NCBI GenBank assembly: GCA_036936605.1 | Contig: JAUPFV010000002.1 | Span: 271,878,770 to 271,942,769 of the forward strand | Direction: 5' to 3' | Origin: Limnanthes douglasii subsp. nivea | Lineage: Eukaryota > Streptophyta > Magnoliopsida > Brassicales > Limnanthaceae | DNA: 64,000 nt | Part shown: in pieces, positions 10,527 to 23,612 of the stretch | Position numbering within the stretch: position 1 is the stretch's first letter | How the letters are laid out: every line of letters begins with the position of its first letter | Notes under the pieces: generated by a model | Told to the model about the DNA's origin: nothing | Databases searched by the model: none | What the model saw: only the letters and a program-made list of their open reading frames with translations | Translations under genes and position numbers: made by a program

Positions 10527-11499
10527 TGGATACGAGTTGAATTAATGTGTATTAGGAGGGAAGGTAAATTGATCCAATAATTTAGTATTTAAACTTTTAA
10601 AGCCCAACAAAAATTATGATTCCATACATGGCTAATACACCGGGTTATATTGGATTTAGAAATCTATAGATTAAAGGAGTAAGAATAGAATAGATATATG
10701 CAGCATTTAAAGCAAAACGTTTAAATTATCACCTGTTTAATAATTTAGTGAAATATTTCACTAAATATATAAAAGTCCAACCAAAATTCGATTCAGTTTT
10801 ATGGGTTAATTTAGTGAAGCACATTTTTTATAAATAAATTAGGACTACCGATTTTCTCAACTTATTTCTTCTTTTCAACAGTCGAAGCCATCAAGTAACA
10901 CTCACTTTTTATCCTTCAAAAATAGAATTATTTGCCGCTAACACGTCTACGAGAAAAACATATCCGGTCTTCCAAAATTCGTGACAAAATTTATGTTACT
11001 CTTAATCGACCGGAAAAGACAAAAATATAAACCTGTAAAATCTATTGCGTTTTTTTTAATCTTTTTTAATTTAAAAAATCAGCCTTCAAAATATTTAGAA
11101 TGCATAATGCATCATATATGTTTTTTTTTCATGTAGCATGATAGATTATAATTTGGATGATGTCATAATAAATTATAGAAAGTATCTACTTTCTTTTGAA
11201 ATTACGTCGTAAATTAATATGTACTTTCAAAATCCATTATAGTGTTTTCGCTTTTAGATTATTATTTTCACGAAACAAACCATATATGGTTTGTGGTGGT
11301 GATTGGGTGCCCAAAAGTGTTCGTCCTATTCCGTTATATTTTTCTGTGCAGTATTGGCCAATTTTAGTTATGAAAATGACTTTTTTGTTTTTGTTGTTTT
11401 ACTAGCAGTGACAACATTTATCAATTTAATACCACTGTTTAACAGACGACGACATTAGTATTATAAGTATCTCCAACCTAATTTATAATTTCAATATTG
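10527..11499. other. Intergenic AT-rich sequence
   Basis: No convincing gene. The first ~250 bases may be the rest of the copia LTR interrupted by the MULE. Otherwise there are only short meaningless frames. Confidence 0.4.
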
Positions 11500-11671
11500 G
11501 GGAAAATAAGTCATAGGACCTGAACTATCAGTTTAGCTGCAATAAGTACTTTTTAGAGCCATAAACAATTTTCATAATTTCGGTGTGCATAGGGTAAACC
11601 CTCAGTCTGACGGAACTCATGACCTTTTGGTTATAAGAATGCCATACTCAACCAACTCGGCTACCCCCTTT
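11500..11671 (-). mobile_element. Possible tRNA-derived SINE
   Basis: On the minus strand the head (11671 down to about 11588) has a pol III A-box-like TAGCCGAGTTGG, then a GGTCATGAGTTCC B-box-like stretch about 30 bases on, as in plant tRNA-derived SINEs. The acceptor stem does not pair well, so a working tRNA is unlikely. The body runs to around 11500; its 3' end is not sharp. Confidence 0.5.
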
Positions 11672-13639
11672 GGACATATTTTATTTGAAAGATGTATTGG
11701 ATTAGAACGGAAAACATATAATTTATTGTTTAAATTTGATATATTTTTTTAGAATATTAACTATTATGATTGTGGGAATTTTTCGTTTGACAGAAACGCA
11801 AAATATTACTTTGGAAATAATTAAAAATATTAATAAAAAATCATCAAATTATATTTATTTTTAAAAGAATAATTATTTTAAATTATTTCCTTCTTATAAA
11901 TAAAAATTTATTTCATATCATAATGTTACGGATTCTATTGTTTAATATTGAATTATTTTATCTTATTATTATACAATTCAACAATTTATATATTTGGATT
12001 TTTTAGTCGATTTTGTCATATCTAATCGGTGTCATATGTAGTAAACAATTTGATACGTTGAAGATTTGTTTTTTTTAAAATTTCAAGAAACAACGATACC
12101 TAGAAGCGATGATCATCAGTGAAGATGCAGGGCTGAAGTTTACAGACGTTCGGCCACCAACTCCTTTAGCTCCACCAGTTTCGAGAGTCTTTCTATGGAT
12201 TTCCAACTATGGGGGGATAATGCTAACAATTTCAAACTTTCTAGTAGGACTCCGCGATCATTGATTAAAGATACAAAATGACATAAAGAGGAGGAAGACG
12301 ACGATGTTACGAGCTTCATGTTATGGAAGGGTCATCAACCAACAAATGATAGACGCAAAAACCTTCTTTGTAAACCAAAGCTAATAATAGCAACGATGAA
12401 TCATCATGAGGATCCTCCTACCAGTGCTGAAGACGTTGAAATAAGAAGATGAGCAAGCGAATAAAGAAACAATTATTTCTAAACCCGTTGGTGAGAAAAT
12501 AGAAGAGTAGGTTTGTGAGTAGCGGTCTTCCAGTCATGGGCTTGTTGAAAAGAGTCTCGGGCTAATAATAGATATTCAGCTCTCGTTAAACGACCAACAT
12601 CTTCCACTAGTACCACCACGATTGCAATAAAACATCCAACGGGATCCTCTGACATTTCAACCGAACCTCAAACAAAAGCTTGCAACGCTCTAGTTGAATA
12701 TCGAACAACGTCATGTAAGGCTTCGGCCCAATCTCCAGCAACAGATTTATGGGGCATTCTATCATAATGACAAGTAGGTTCCTCCATTTCTCGGAGTACA
12801 GCCGAACCTCCAACAAGCCTAATTTAGATTCTAACTTAACAATCAACAATGAGTTTAGTATTCTGAAGAGCAACTGAACATTCAACAATATTCACCAGAT
12901 ATGCAGCCTAGATATCAAAATGCTTTGATATATCACCACTAGGAGTATAACATACGTCGTCCCACCCATGCACCAACTTCAACAAAACTTCACACAAATG
13001 TACTTGAACATGAATCTAGGATACACATATGCCCCGAACATTATGGAGGGAATCCAACATAACATGTATGCTCAAATATACATGGTTGAACCAAACCCTC
13101 TAAAGCAGCCATGCAGTTCTGCCAAGTCAATACCATGGACACTACCCCCAATTGTATTCAACGATATTCACAAATAAATATGGTGAATCACTTTTGGCCA
13201 AACAATGGCAAGGACTATGGTAGCAGTATGCTTACCCATTTTTACGACAAACAATCAACAACGACGATATTTTTACGATGATTGGGACCTTTATGAGGAA
13301 CATTCCTTTTTGGCTCCTTACGTCTTGTAAGGATATCTGCCACCAAAATTTCCCAATCATAAGATGAATAATACAATGACAAAAAAATCTAAAGCATCAC
13401 GTCGAGCAGTTCAAAAGCGACATAATGCAGTATATGGCACCATCTCCATAATTTTTTGTGGCAACACATTGTGTGGTTCAACAACCTTTCCCGGGATGCC
13501 TAAAAAACTTCATGATGATGAGGAAAATCTTGCAAAACCATTTTATCATTTCCAAGGTGATCAAATAAGATGAAGACTACAATATACATTGCAAGAAACG
13601 ACCAAATAAGATATTGAGAGAATATACTCATCGGTTTGT
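11672..13639. other. Unassigned region before gypsy gag
   Basis: No clear domain. From about 12100 the sequence becomes less AT-rich and has short broken frames that could be the badly decayed 5' part of the plus-strand gypsy element that becomes recognisable after 13640. I could not identify an LTR or PBS. Confidence 0.35.
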
Positions 13640-14762
13640 GGATATAAAAATGAGTTGCAAACCTATTATGAAATGATGAAACTTCCAACAAAACCGCCAA
13701 GGCATATTGCCCAAGCCTCTATCTGATACCATAAAGAAGAAGAATGAGCTGAACTTTGATGACTTGCTGAAGTAGGTAGAATGTCACATTAAGACCGACG
13801 ATATCTTTAAAGCATGACTTGATGTGGATATCGTAATTTCAATTACATACCCATCACACCATCACATAATATTTAAAAAAGATAAAATAAAGGTGTCTTA
13901 TATGAGTTTCAAACCATAATTGGAGGCTCCCAAGAATAATATGGACCATTTGAAAATACTAAGGAACAATCAAAATATCAAAATAAGAATCTATGAACAT
14001 CCAGACTATCAAAACCTCCAGTTAGAGGATCTTTTACTGAGCAACGCGATGAACTTGGAGTTATCAACAAACACATAAAATATATACTCCATTACCGAAG
14101 TCTGGAAAGTTGCAGTCCCCAAAAGAATACAATAATAAACGTAAATCTCGTAAGTTTTAGAGTGATATTTAATATTATACCAAAGATTGTTGGGCATTGC
14201 AAGATTAGGTTCATAATATGATCAACAAGGGAAATATTTCTGAGTTTTTTTTTTTTAAATAAACATATAAATAACCAGAAGTATTCGTCAATTGATCAAG
14301 ATTATCCACCAATACATGAGAGGTAAGCTCCAACAGCACCGCCAATCCAAGATCTTTAGAGAGTAATGAATTTTGTAAACTAGAATAAAAAAGTAATATA
14401 TCGACCTAGATCCTAACAAATAGATTATTTGAGTCATTGTTGGCGGTGATCATTTCTCTAGAATTACTAAACATTTAAGAAAACGTTGCATTGATGATCT
14501 AGAAGTCCGGTGCCAATATTATACATCCTCATATTTTTGTCGCAATCCATATTTGGTATCACTGATGATGATATACCTGAAGTAACAATACCCTACCAAT
14601 ATGTTGTCCTACTCACGATAAAATTGGGTGCTTCCGTGTTGATTACATCTCAATGGATCGTAACTGGATTAACTAGTGCAGATGCCAACATATTGGGAGA
14701 ACTCACATTAGATGTCACCCTTGAAGAATCAACTTCCAAAAGATGGTTAAATGCTTATTCAT
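13640..14762 (+). pseudogene. Decayed Ty3/gypsy (Tat-like) gag-protease
   Basis: Around 14075-14243 the plus strand reads, with stops, YTPLPKSGKLQSPKEY, then YTKDCWALQD and VHNMINKGNISEF: the same gag C-terminal zinc region seen in the Tat elements here. At 14436 onward GGDHFSRITKHLRKR and ITDDDIPEVTIP correspond to the gag-protease linker. The DTG protease site itself is not readable. The copy is in the opposite orientation to the Tat remnant that starts right after it. Confidence 0.6.
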
Positions 14763-15464
14763 AATTGGTGATGGTAAAATCTTGATTAAAGGTAATGGTA
14801 AAATCTTGATTAAGGGTAAAAATGGGAAAAAATTTAGATGGTGGCTATTAACTGTTTTTGTAATGGGTTGTGAGAGAAAGGAGGTGTGCACTTATGTTTA
14901 ATGTCTTTGGAAAAAGTCAAACCCTCTTAATGATGTTGGTTGGTGTATTTATAGTATTTTTCTCTGACCTATGGGTCGTGTGCGTTGGACCTTGTAGTCG
15001 GGTAATTCATATGAGCCCCCAAGCCCAAACAATGAGCTACTAGGCACATAACTGAGTCATTGTTCCACTCAAGCTACTGTACATCCATTCATTTTTATTC
15101 GATATGTTTGAAATACCCTTTGGATATTATCAGAATTGCTGGGGATATGCTTCCAACGATATCTGAACTGATCATATAGCCCTCTTAGCTTTTTCAAAAA
15201 ACTTTTGGAAGAGCTAACCATGTCGAATAATATCGGATCTGCCTTCGAAGTGAATTTTAAGGGTCTAACGATCATTTCAAAGGTCGCGACTTTATTATTA
15301 GTCTTTTGTTACACATGTCAGCTTCTAGTTGGACCTACTAGCCATTTTCTCATAGAGACTTGTAGCTAAACTTCCAAAATTAAAAGGGCTATAGTTAATA
15401 GAATTTAATCATTATTTAGCCGATTTACTTCCTGTAGGTGAAGCACTCAAGTTGACTCTTTTAT

Positions 15465-15470
15465 TATATA
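15465..15470 (+). promoter_or_regulatory. TATA box of the antisense gene (old copy)
   Basis: TATATA 81 bases before the end of the leader that leads to the ATG at 15551. The full-length element has TATAAATA in the matching place (24358-24365, about 100 bases before its ATG), which supports a real promoter. Confidence 0.55.
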
Positions 15471-15550
15471 GGTACGCGTTTTTACTGTTTACAGAGAGAA
15501 ACTCAGAAATTTCATAATCGTTCAACTCCTCTAATATTTCCCAAGATTTT

Positions 15551-17940
15551 ATGTTCACAATAAGAACTACCTCAATTAAAGGAGGTTGGCTTAACTTGTC
15601 TGAGTTAGATATAGAGAGAAGAGAGGCAATAATCGCTACCAGAATACTTGTCTCTCATGGTGGATTGATTATAGAAGACGTATCAGAATTGGACATGAGT
15701 TTATCTTATTGCAGAGTAACAGTAATTTCCAAGAAAAACTCCCCTTCTCCATCTGTAACAAATCTTGAACAACCAGAACCACAAGTTCAACTAAACAGAA
15801 ACCCTTTCTCAGAGCTAAACTCGTTACCAGTCGCAAAATTTCATCCCCTTTCATTTGCATGGGGTCAGATATAGGAGATAGCCCACCACAAGGGTTAATA
15901 GGATATCTAATACCAAAACTGCAACTCAAACTGTCAAGGAGGCAGAGAAATCCAAAGAAGGTCCTTCAAAGGTAAAGTTGATACTGGAAATTTTGGATCC
16001 AAGCCCATCGACTCCTCCCACCAAAACTTATCATATTAAAAAAGAGAATATTGGGCACAAATCGGTTGATCAAGTGCCATAAATAATGGAGAAAATGATG
16101 GAATATAGTGGGCAAGATACCCCATTAGAGACCTTCGGGCATACTAGGGACACCAGTATAGTTAGGGAAAAGAAAAAGGTATTAGCACAGCCTGATGCTG
16201 AACCGTTTTCGGAGTGCCTTGTTAGGCGAGTGGGGCCTAACTTCTCCAAGGTCAGTGTTACGTAGTTTTTAGCACTTTAAAAAAAATTGTGTATACCCAC
16301 ACTGCTGAGTTGGATAAAATAAGGAAGAAATAGGGCTTTTCGGAGTCTATCAAGGTGATAATTCCCATCCTTGATGAGACTCTGTTGGATAGTAAAATCG
16401 GGGAGCTAGTGGTATACACTGAAGTGCTCAACTAGGGCCTTTAGTTACCTTTGGACCTATAGATTGTGAGATATTCCAATTTGGTGAAGTTATGCCCAAG
16501 TAAGCTAAGTCTCAATGCTTGGTATACATTATTGGCCAACATTATAGCTTTAAGACTTTCAAAAATTCTGATGTCCATGGAGCAATTTGATGTTGTGGCT
16601 AATTTACATTGGAATCATCGTTATCCCCTTCTATTATTTTAATATGGGGAATAATTTTAAAGTCGGTGATCACCTGCTAGAAGCTGACAAACCTTGGAGG
16701 ACCCAATTCCTCTATATCACTGGTGTTTGGGAGAATGGTAAGAAAATCAGAAACAAGGAAAATCCAAGTTTGCTAACCAGATACTACAAAAACTCAGGTA
16801 AACATGTCATGATTCTCTTTACTGTGTATTAATATTGATCCCTCCATTGGATAATGTTGATGTTACATTGTACATTGGATTTGTCTTTCAGTATTTTCCA
16901 AGATTTTCTCAGAATATTTGGAAGAGGGACGAACCATTTTTACAAAACTGAATCAACGAGTCATAGAAAATTAGGGAACTGGTTTCCACAATTATTTTAC
17001 TGCAACTAACATGGTAAGGGCCCATCTATGGAGAACAAGCTTAACTAGAAAGCTCTCCTGAGAACAGTTTACTAGTCCTCCTAAAACTGCTGAAATTTTC
17101 AAAGAACTGAGGAAAAATATGGTAAGCTCTATTTACCAGCTAGAAATAAGGTTGATAGTCATCTCAATAAAATCAAAAAGAAGAAGAAGAACTGTAGAGA
17201 CTCCTCTCAAGGGCTTCCCAATGCGGGTAGTTTGGGATTTCCATGAGAAATTGATGTTGCTTTATTGAAGGTTGTTGCAGCAATAGTATGTGAGGCTAAA
17301 GAGCCACAACATGCTCCAAAAATCAAGAAGAATATAAAATGACACAAGAAACTTAAAGAAGATAACATGGCATAAAAGAAGAAGAAAGTGGTCATCGGTT
17401 CAGAGATCATACTCTGATCCGAGTTTGTTCCTCCCATCCTTCCTAATGAAGTTCCTACTAAAGAAGGGGTTCATGATGATCCTTCCTCTCCAGTGTTTTC
17501 AATTGCTGACCAACCTCTTATTGAAGATGAGGTTAACCTGGATGATATAGGGAACTTGTACTTTAACGAATTCGACAAAGAAGATTTTGACTGGACCTTC
17601 CCTCAATAAACCAACATAGTCAATGCAGTAATTCATGATGGTGAATCTTTTGAAGTATTCGATGAGCATGACACCTCGGGTTACACAGTCTTAGGCTACA
17701 TCAGGCCCATAGTTGACTTGGAAAGACAAGTCAGAGCTTAAACAAAAGATATCACTTCCCTTCAAACTAACAATCAAGACCTGAAGGTCTCACTTGCGGC
17801 CGAACAGAAAAATGTTAACACTTTGGTCAAAGAAAAAGAGAAACTGAGTGCTGATTTGGAACAAGTTAAGACCGACCGAGAAAAAATACGAACCAACTAC
17901 ACCGAACTATAAACTACTATTTTCCATGAGCGTAAATCCT
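15551..17940 (+). pseudogene. Antisense gene of Tat element, old copy
   Basis: Starts MFTIRTTSIKGGWLNLSELD, matching the start of the antisense gene at 24462. Later blocks align too: NAWYTLLANIIALRLS, QFDVVANLHW, NPSLLTRYYKNS, RAHLWRTSLTRKLS, then a coiled-coil end (NTLVKEKEKLSADLEQVKTD). An intron is conserved in position. The central block corresponds to the domain Pfam calls Transposase_28, putative gypsy-type transposon protein (recalled, not searched). Many stops show it is dead, including the amber at 16433-16435 shared with the other copy. The C-terminus is lost at 17940. Function unknown. Confidence 0.65.
16798..16891 (+). other. Intron of antisense gene (old copy)
   Basis: GTAAAC...TTTGTCTTTCAG, 94 bp, lying between the codons for NPSLLTRYYKNS and those for FSKIFSEYLEEGRT. 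The full-length element has an 82-bp intron at the same protein position (25825-25906). Confidence 0.7.
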
Positions 17941-18159
17941 TTGGGTAGGATATAGATTATTTATAATAAAGTCTGCGCCCATAAAGTTATCCATATTATT
18001 ATTATAATGGGCCCTTACTGGCATTATAATACGAACCATGAACACCACCCTCTATGTAGGATATGGATTCTTTAGAATCCTAGTGTTATCACTATATTTC
18101 CTCTATCCTCTTCTTCCCAACACTTCCACTACTATGCGAAGCACCTCAACTCCTCAATC

Positions 18160-18760
18160 TTTTTACGTTTCACTGCTAACTACGCTTTCAACGAGGGCCC
18201 TCGTAGACATCCCCTCTAGAATAATCTTTAATTTATTTATTCTCAAGATCAGGGCATCCCTTGGGTTTCTCTTTGGAATTTCAATGGTATCCACAACTTG
18301 GATTAACATTTTAGTTCCTTTGGCACATGGTCTTCAGTCATTGACGAATTCAATAACTCTTTCTTTTATTACAAACTTAGTGATCTTCAATCCACTGGTT
18401 CCATCCATACATGACACATAAAATTCCCTTATAATCCCATCTTCTCCAAGATCGATCGTCTTCTTGTCAATAATGACTAGGATAAGGCTTTCATGGGTTT
18501 ATCTGCCCAATACAGTTACTCTTATTCCTCTTACCATACCACTTTTACCCTTAATATTGGTATGTTCCGTGAACGTCAAAAGAAACCTTTCAAATTCTTT
18601 GATATGTCGCAATATCACCCTTCCTTCAGTAATATTGTCACCTCTAGATGGATGTTCTTCCCATGTCCAGATCATGGAGATGGTTTATTTAACTCAATTT
18701 GCTTCAACATTCCCTTATAAACCTCAACCGTACCGCTTATAGTGATATTAGTTTGAGAGT
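18160..18760 (+). pseudogene. LINE endonuclease fragment
   Basis: Broken frames read YAFNEGP, WVSLWNFNGIHN, DEFNNSFFYYKLSDLQSTG, FSKIDRLLVNN and KKPFKFFDMSQYHPSF. Each aligns with the minus-strand L1 at 45315-45950 (YAFNEAS, WVALGDFNAIHH and so on). This is the apurinic-type endonuclease that nicks the target for L1 insertion. The catalytic GDFN has become WNFN and several stops are present. Confidence 0.75.
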
Positions 18761-19019
18761 CTCCAACGCTCAAAATGAATTCTTCTTCGCTTAATCTATT
18801 CTCTCCCAAGACACTTATAATTCTTTTCTTATCATTGGAATCAAGTGACCATCCTAAAACATCTTTGGTTCATCATTAATAATTATTCTAACTTTATATG
18901 GATCGATTAAAGTATAACTAAAAATATTAAAAATAATAATTTCTAGAACATCACCCCTGGCTCCACCCCCTTTAAGACCTAGAGGGAACTTTTATCTCTT
19001 AGGCCTCTGACCAGTAACA

Positions 19020-19760
19020 TTTTCAAGATGACTATCGGAAATGACAAGAATACCTCTTTCTGGTTTGCATCCCTGGCTACTCTCCACCCCATCGCAACTC
19101 ACTCCGATCATACAATCATCAATTATTCAAGGTTATGCAAGAACCTCACTGTTTCTAACTTTATCTCTGAGGGGCGATGGATATGCCCTCACAACAGAAG
19201 ATCCATTAGTGCTAGAAATATGAGAAATCTCATGGAAATCTGTAACATCATTCTCACTCTTCCTCCTCCAAACGTCATCCTTGATGACATCTCATATTGG
19301 ATAGCTAAATTTGGATCCCATTATTAAAAACACTTATAATTTTGTCCATACACATATTCCATATGTCGAATGGATGGGGTTGATTTGGAATAAATTTAAT
19401 ATTCTGCGTCATTTTTTCATTCTCTGGCCGACGATACATGGCAAGCTAACCATATGTGATAAGATTTTGTTTTCGGGTATTAGAACTCCTCCACCATGCG
19501 TTCTCTGCAACTCTACCGATGAAAATATCAATCATATCATTTATGATTGTAGCTTATCCCAGAGTTTGTGGGTACACTTTCATGTAAAGCTCAGGATTCC
19601 CTACCATACTAACTCTAATTGGAACTCTTGGCTTCTCGAAGCATCCAACTGGCCCCTTCAAACTTACGCCATCTATGGAGAGCTTGCTTTGGTGAAACCA
19701 TTTACCATATTTCGGGTGAAAAAAACAAAAAAAAAAATTGGCTCACCTCTGAGTTTTGCC
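19020..19760 (+). pseudogene. LINE C-terminal zinc-binding (zf-RVT) domain
   Basis: GNDKNTSFWFASLATLHPI matches the fW-x-D lead-in of plant L1 ORF2. The open stretch 19311-19817 has WNKFNILRHFFILWPTIHGK and CVLCNSTDENINHIIYDC followed by LWVHF, the C-x2-C...H...C pattern of zf-RVT. The frame change between the two parts and the loss of RT make it a fossil. Confidence 0.75.
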
Positions 19761-20080
19761 TATGTTGTATCGTTGCGTTTGCTAGTTGATATTCATTTCC
19801 GCTTCCTCAAAACTTAAATGGACTAGACTTTTCAACCCCCACCTCCAGTAACTTAATCTTGTTTACTTTCATTTTCATTCACAAAATGTTAATGGTCCCC
19901 TTGCTTGTACCTCAGTTGTCTTGGTTTTTCACCTTTATTGTACTCCTTATCAAATTTTGATTATTTTCGCTCTATTTTCGCTTTGGTTATTTTATTATTT
20001 ACCTTGCTATGGTCTATTTATGTTATTTCTCTTATCTTCCCGTTTAAAAGCCAACCCTCGGGATATTTAAAAACAATGTG

Positions 20081-21749
20081 AAATTTTTAAAATTTTCAAC
20101 TGAACATTGTTATAACTATTTGCGAACTTAAAAAATAAACAATTTAGAAACTTTTTTAAAAACTATTTGAGAACTTGAAATCATATAGATTAAACATGGC
20201 AATGACTTGTTAAGAACTTGAAAACAAACCAGCTCAAAATTCAAAAATCAAGTTGAGAATTCGAAACCATGTGAGAACTTTGAAACAACTCAATTGAGAA
20301 GTTGAAACAATGTAAATTTTTTGGAGTTCTATACAAGTTATATTGGTATTTATTTTTTAGTTGACAACCAGCTCAAAAATTCAAGTTGAAAACTTGAAAC
20401 CATGTGCGAATTTTAAACATCTCAATTGAAAATATAGTGTCCAAATGTTCACAATCGATTTTTTTATTAAAAGTGTTACTTCAAACATATCAAATGATCA
20501 TTATATATTTATATGTGTGACATTTATTTTTATGGTTTTAATTTTTATTTTATTTTATAAGTTATATGATATAAAATTGTAATTAAAATAATTATTAAAG
20601 TATTGATTAAACAAAGTGATTGGAATCATTCCGTAGACGAGTTCATATTAATGATATGAACCTAGTATTGAAATGATGAATTAGAGAGACCAATATATGA
20701 TTATCCAAGGTTAATCACTTTAGCGATCAAGTAGTGTATAGGGACATGAGGCATTTTATTATGATTCTCATGGATCTCACAATAAAGAAACTCATTGAAG
20801 TTGGTTCATGATCATTAACAATGGCCTTACAACGGTAAGTCTTATTCATCACCATATTGAAGGTAAATATGTGATCATTTAAAAAATCATTGTTTTAACA
20901 TTTTTGTTCAAATACAAGTTTTGTAAAAAAATATTTAAAGTTAAATATCCGATATTATGCTAACATATGAAGACAACATGAGTTCTAATTCTTTTTAAAT
21001 CTTTAAAGAAAAACATTTTCCTTGTTTACCAAAATTTGTCGATCATAATTTGATTTCTAGTTTCATGTATCGAAATCCAAGAAATTTGTTATATCCAAAA
21101 GAAATTTCTAACGAAGTCAAATCAATATAAAAATAATAGTAAGTGTATCAAATATATGTCGCAAGTCTCAAACAACTTATTTGAAAACTTTCCAGTAACT
21201 TTCAAAGTCGATATTGTAGTAACTTTTTTATGTTATACTAAAATATTTAACAATACAAAGAATCAAAGTTTACAATATAAAAAATATGGTGAGGACTACC
21301 ATCAAATAAAAGAATCAAAATTTGGTCTGATTTTATACGATGGGTCAAACAATACAAGATAGAAATGCAAGATAGACGACAATATGATATTCACGATGTT
21401 AACATTCAGATGTGAAACATGTTTACAAAGAAACACAAATACCACAACATTTCTTATATCTTAATATGAAAATTATTAATTTTTAGGATGAAAATTTATT
21501 CTCCCCAAAACATTTAATTTACAAAAACGTAGTTAAAATACTCGTGGCTGCAAAATCAAAGGAATTTTTTATCATTAAAAATTCTAAAAGCATAAACATG
21601 GTTGAATCCAAAATAAAAAATATATAAATTATAAGTTTGATGCTTAAACTAAAAATAAAATAAGTTTCTATAACATTGGGATTATGTGTGATGATTATTG
21701 TAGGCAATTCCATTTTTCGAGAGTTTGCAATCTTTAAAAGAATAGTGAA
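20081..21749. other. Non-coding region with degenerate AACTTGAAA repeats
   Basis: From about 20090 to 20430 the motif GAAAACTTGAAACCATGTG and variants (AGAACTTGAAA, AATTGAGAAGTTGAAAC, CAGCTCAAAATTCAA) recurs irregularly, an old minisatellite with no fixed period. After 20440 I see no gene. At 20980-21060 TTTACCAAAATTTGTCGAT is similar to the left edge of the 8-kb duplication at 35465, perhaps a shared LTR relic. Confidence 0.5.
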
Positions 21750-23612
21750 AGTTTAAACATAATGGAAGAAGAAATTAAGGTAATGGTGACTGAAGTCAAT
21801 ATTACGGGAAACAAATTCTATGGTTGGTGACATAATAAATATGCATCAATGCATGTTATCAATGAAGAACTATATTCAAATTAACTGAAGAAAGTAACAA
21901 ATAACATGAGGTGTAAATTAACAACACCAATGAATAAAAAATAAAAGGATGTATAAACTTTGAGTTAGAGTTTACAAGTTGGAAACTATAATTCTCACTA
22001 ATGTTTTGTATGTACCAGAAATGAAAAAAACTTGGTTTCTAATGATATTTTGGCTAAAATGGTAATTCCTTCATTTTATGAATCCAAAAAATTTATTGAG
22101 ACCAAAAGATGTATCTTTGTTGGGAGAATGACACTTTTACAACATAATTGTAAAACTACGTACCACTAAAAATCCAATAAGTAGAATAAAAATAATTATT
22201 TACTCTTTCTCCCATGATAATTATATGTTGTGGTATGGTAGAAGTGTGCACTTGTATCATAACATAATAAAACAAATTTTTAAAAGTCGACTTATAAATT
22301 GTGATAAGGAATCATATGAAAATGTGATATGTGTGCAATCATATATGACTAAAAACTTATAAAACTTAAAAAGATGCATCATATTATTAAACTTGATACA
22401 TAATGATATACGTGAGTTAAATTTTGTGTTGATGCGTTAGGAGTAAAATATATTTTATATATTTCATAGATGACTACTCTATATTTACTTGTTTCTATTT
22501 TCTTTAAACACAATAATGATGCATGTATATGTTTATGATATTCATAACAAAAGTTAAAAATAAATTACACACTGAGAAAATATCTTTCAATGACAGATGT
22601 GGAGAATATTTCTCATGAGAATTTTCTAGATTTTGCGTAAAACACGAGACAATTCATCAATTTTATGTACTTTATACGCTTTAATAAAATGGATTGGCTA
22701 AACGTAAAAATAAACCACTAATATATATATATGAATTCTAAGGTGCATATAAATTTGTGGAGTGAAACTGTTTTAATGATATATCATATTGTTAATCGTA
22801 TTTATCTTAAGAAAATGATAATCTATTTATATAAGTAATGCAAAAGAAGGAAAATAAGTATTAAATATTTTAAAGATTAGGGGTCCTTAGTATTTTGAAA
22901 AAGCATAAATCTAAAAAGATACAGTTAGGTCCAAAAGCCATAAGATGTATTATTACGTACACAACCAATATAAATGCTTATAGACTATTAGATGTGGAGT
23001 ATAATATTATGTTTGTATCTAAAGAAACGTAATTATTTGATTTCAAGTTATTTAATGATAATGTGACTCAAATCATTGTGGAAATCAAGGAAATGATTTC
23101 TTACAAAGCACATTTAGTTGCAAAAATACCATGTGAACCTCGGAGAAGTTCAAGAGATAAGAGAACTAAAGGTCTTAGATCTTAATAGATATATTATAAA
23201 ATACATTTTTTATTCAATATAAGAAAATTGTGATAAAATCATATGAAAAAATTAGGTGGTGTTTTTTTTTGGATGATAACCTTAAATTGTATAATGGTGT
23301 AATATCCTCATGATATTGTGTATTTTTGCAAGAAACCATAAAGATGAAATGTATTCAATTATTTCAAACCAAACTTATAATTAGTTGATTTACCTATAAG
23401 TTCAAGACCAAGTTGTTGTAACTGATTATTTAGAAAGAATATCACACGGATGGTACCATTCAAGCTTTTAAGTCAATATTAATATCCAATAGTTTTTATA
23501 GAAAAATATTGAATAAATTATTTTTACATGTATATTTTGGTTGCAAAATTATGAGCATAAAAATACTTCTTACAATTGCATTGGTATACAAACTAAAATT
23601 CATCGTATGTGG
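21750..23612 (+). mobile_element. Copia remnant, 5' half (host of Tat element)
   Basis: Plus-strand fragments in copia order: pre-integrase LTNVLYVPEMKK at about 22000, the integrase zinc region and core around 22370-22700 (LLNLIHNDIRELN, YFIDDYS), and the PRRSSRDKRTKGLRS linker near 23130. RT pieces resume at 33975, on the other side of the inserted gypsy element. All frames are broken. Confidence 0.7.

Larger units (their letters stand above)
14800..17940 (-). mobile_element. Old Tat/Retand 3' end with antisense gene
   Basis: Minus-strand element represented by an eroded LTR (about 14840-15330; GGTTGGTGTATTTATAGT matches the TATA region of the better LTRs) and the internal segment holding the antisense gene (15551-17940, plus strand). 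It corresponds part for part to 23613-27300 of the full-length element, but with much greater divergence. It is cut off at about 17940, where L1 sequence begins. Confidence 0.65.
18030..20080 (+). mobile_element. L1-type LINE remnant lacking RT
   Basis: Plus-strand endonuclease pieces (18160-18760) are followed, after a short unreadable stretch, directly by the C-terminal fW motif and zinc-binding domain (19020-19760). About 1.5 kb of RT that should lie between is missing. The tail (19830-20080) is pyrimidine-rich like an L1 3' UTR. Related to the L1 copies at 41.4-47.4 kb. Confidence 0.75.

Noticed and set aside
11588..11671. Functional tRNA gene
   Set aside because: A- and B-box-like motifs exist but stems do not pair; SINE head is the better reading.
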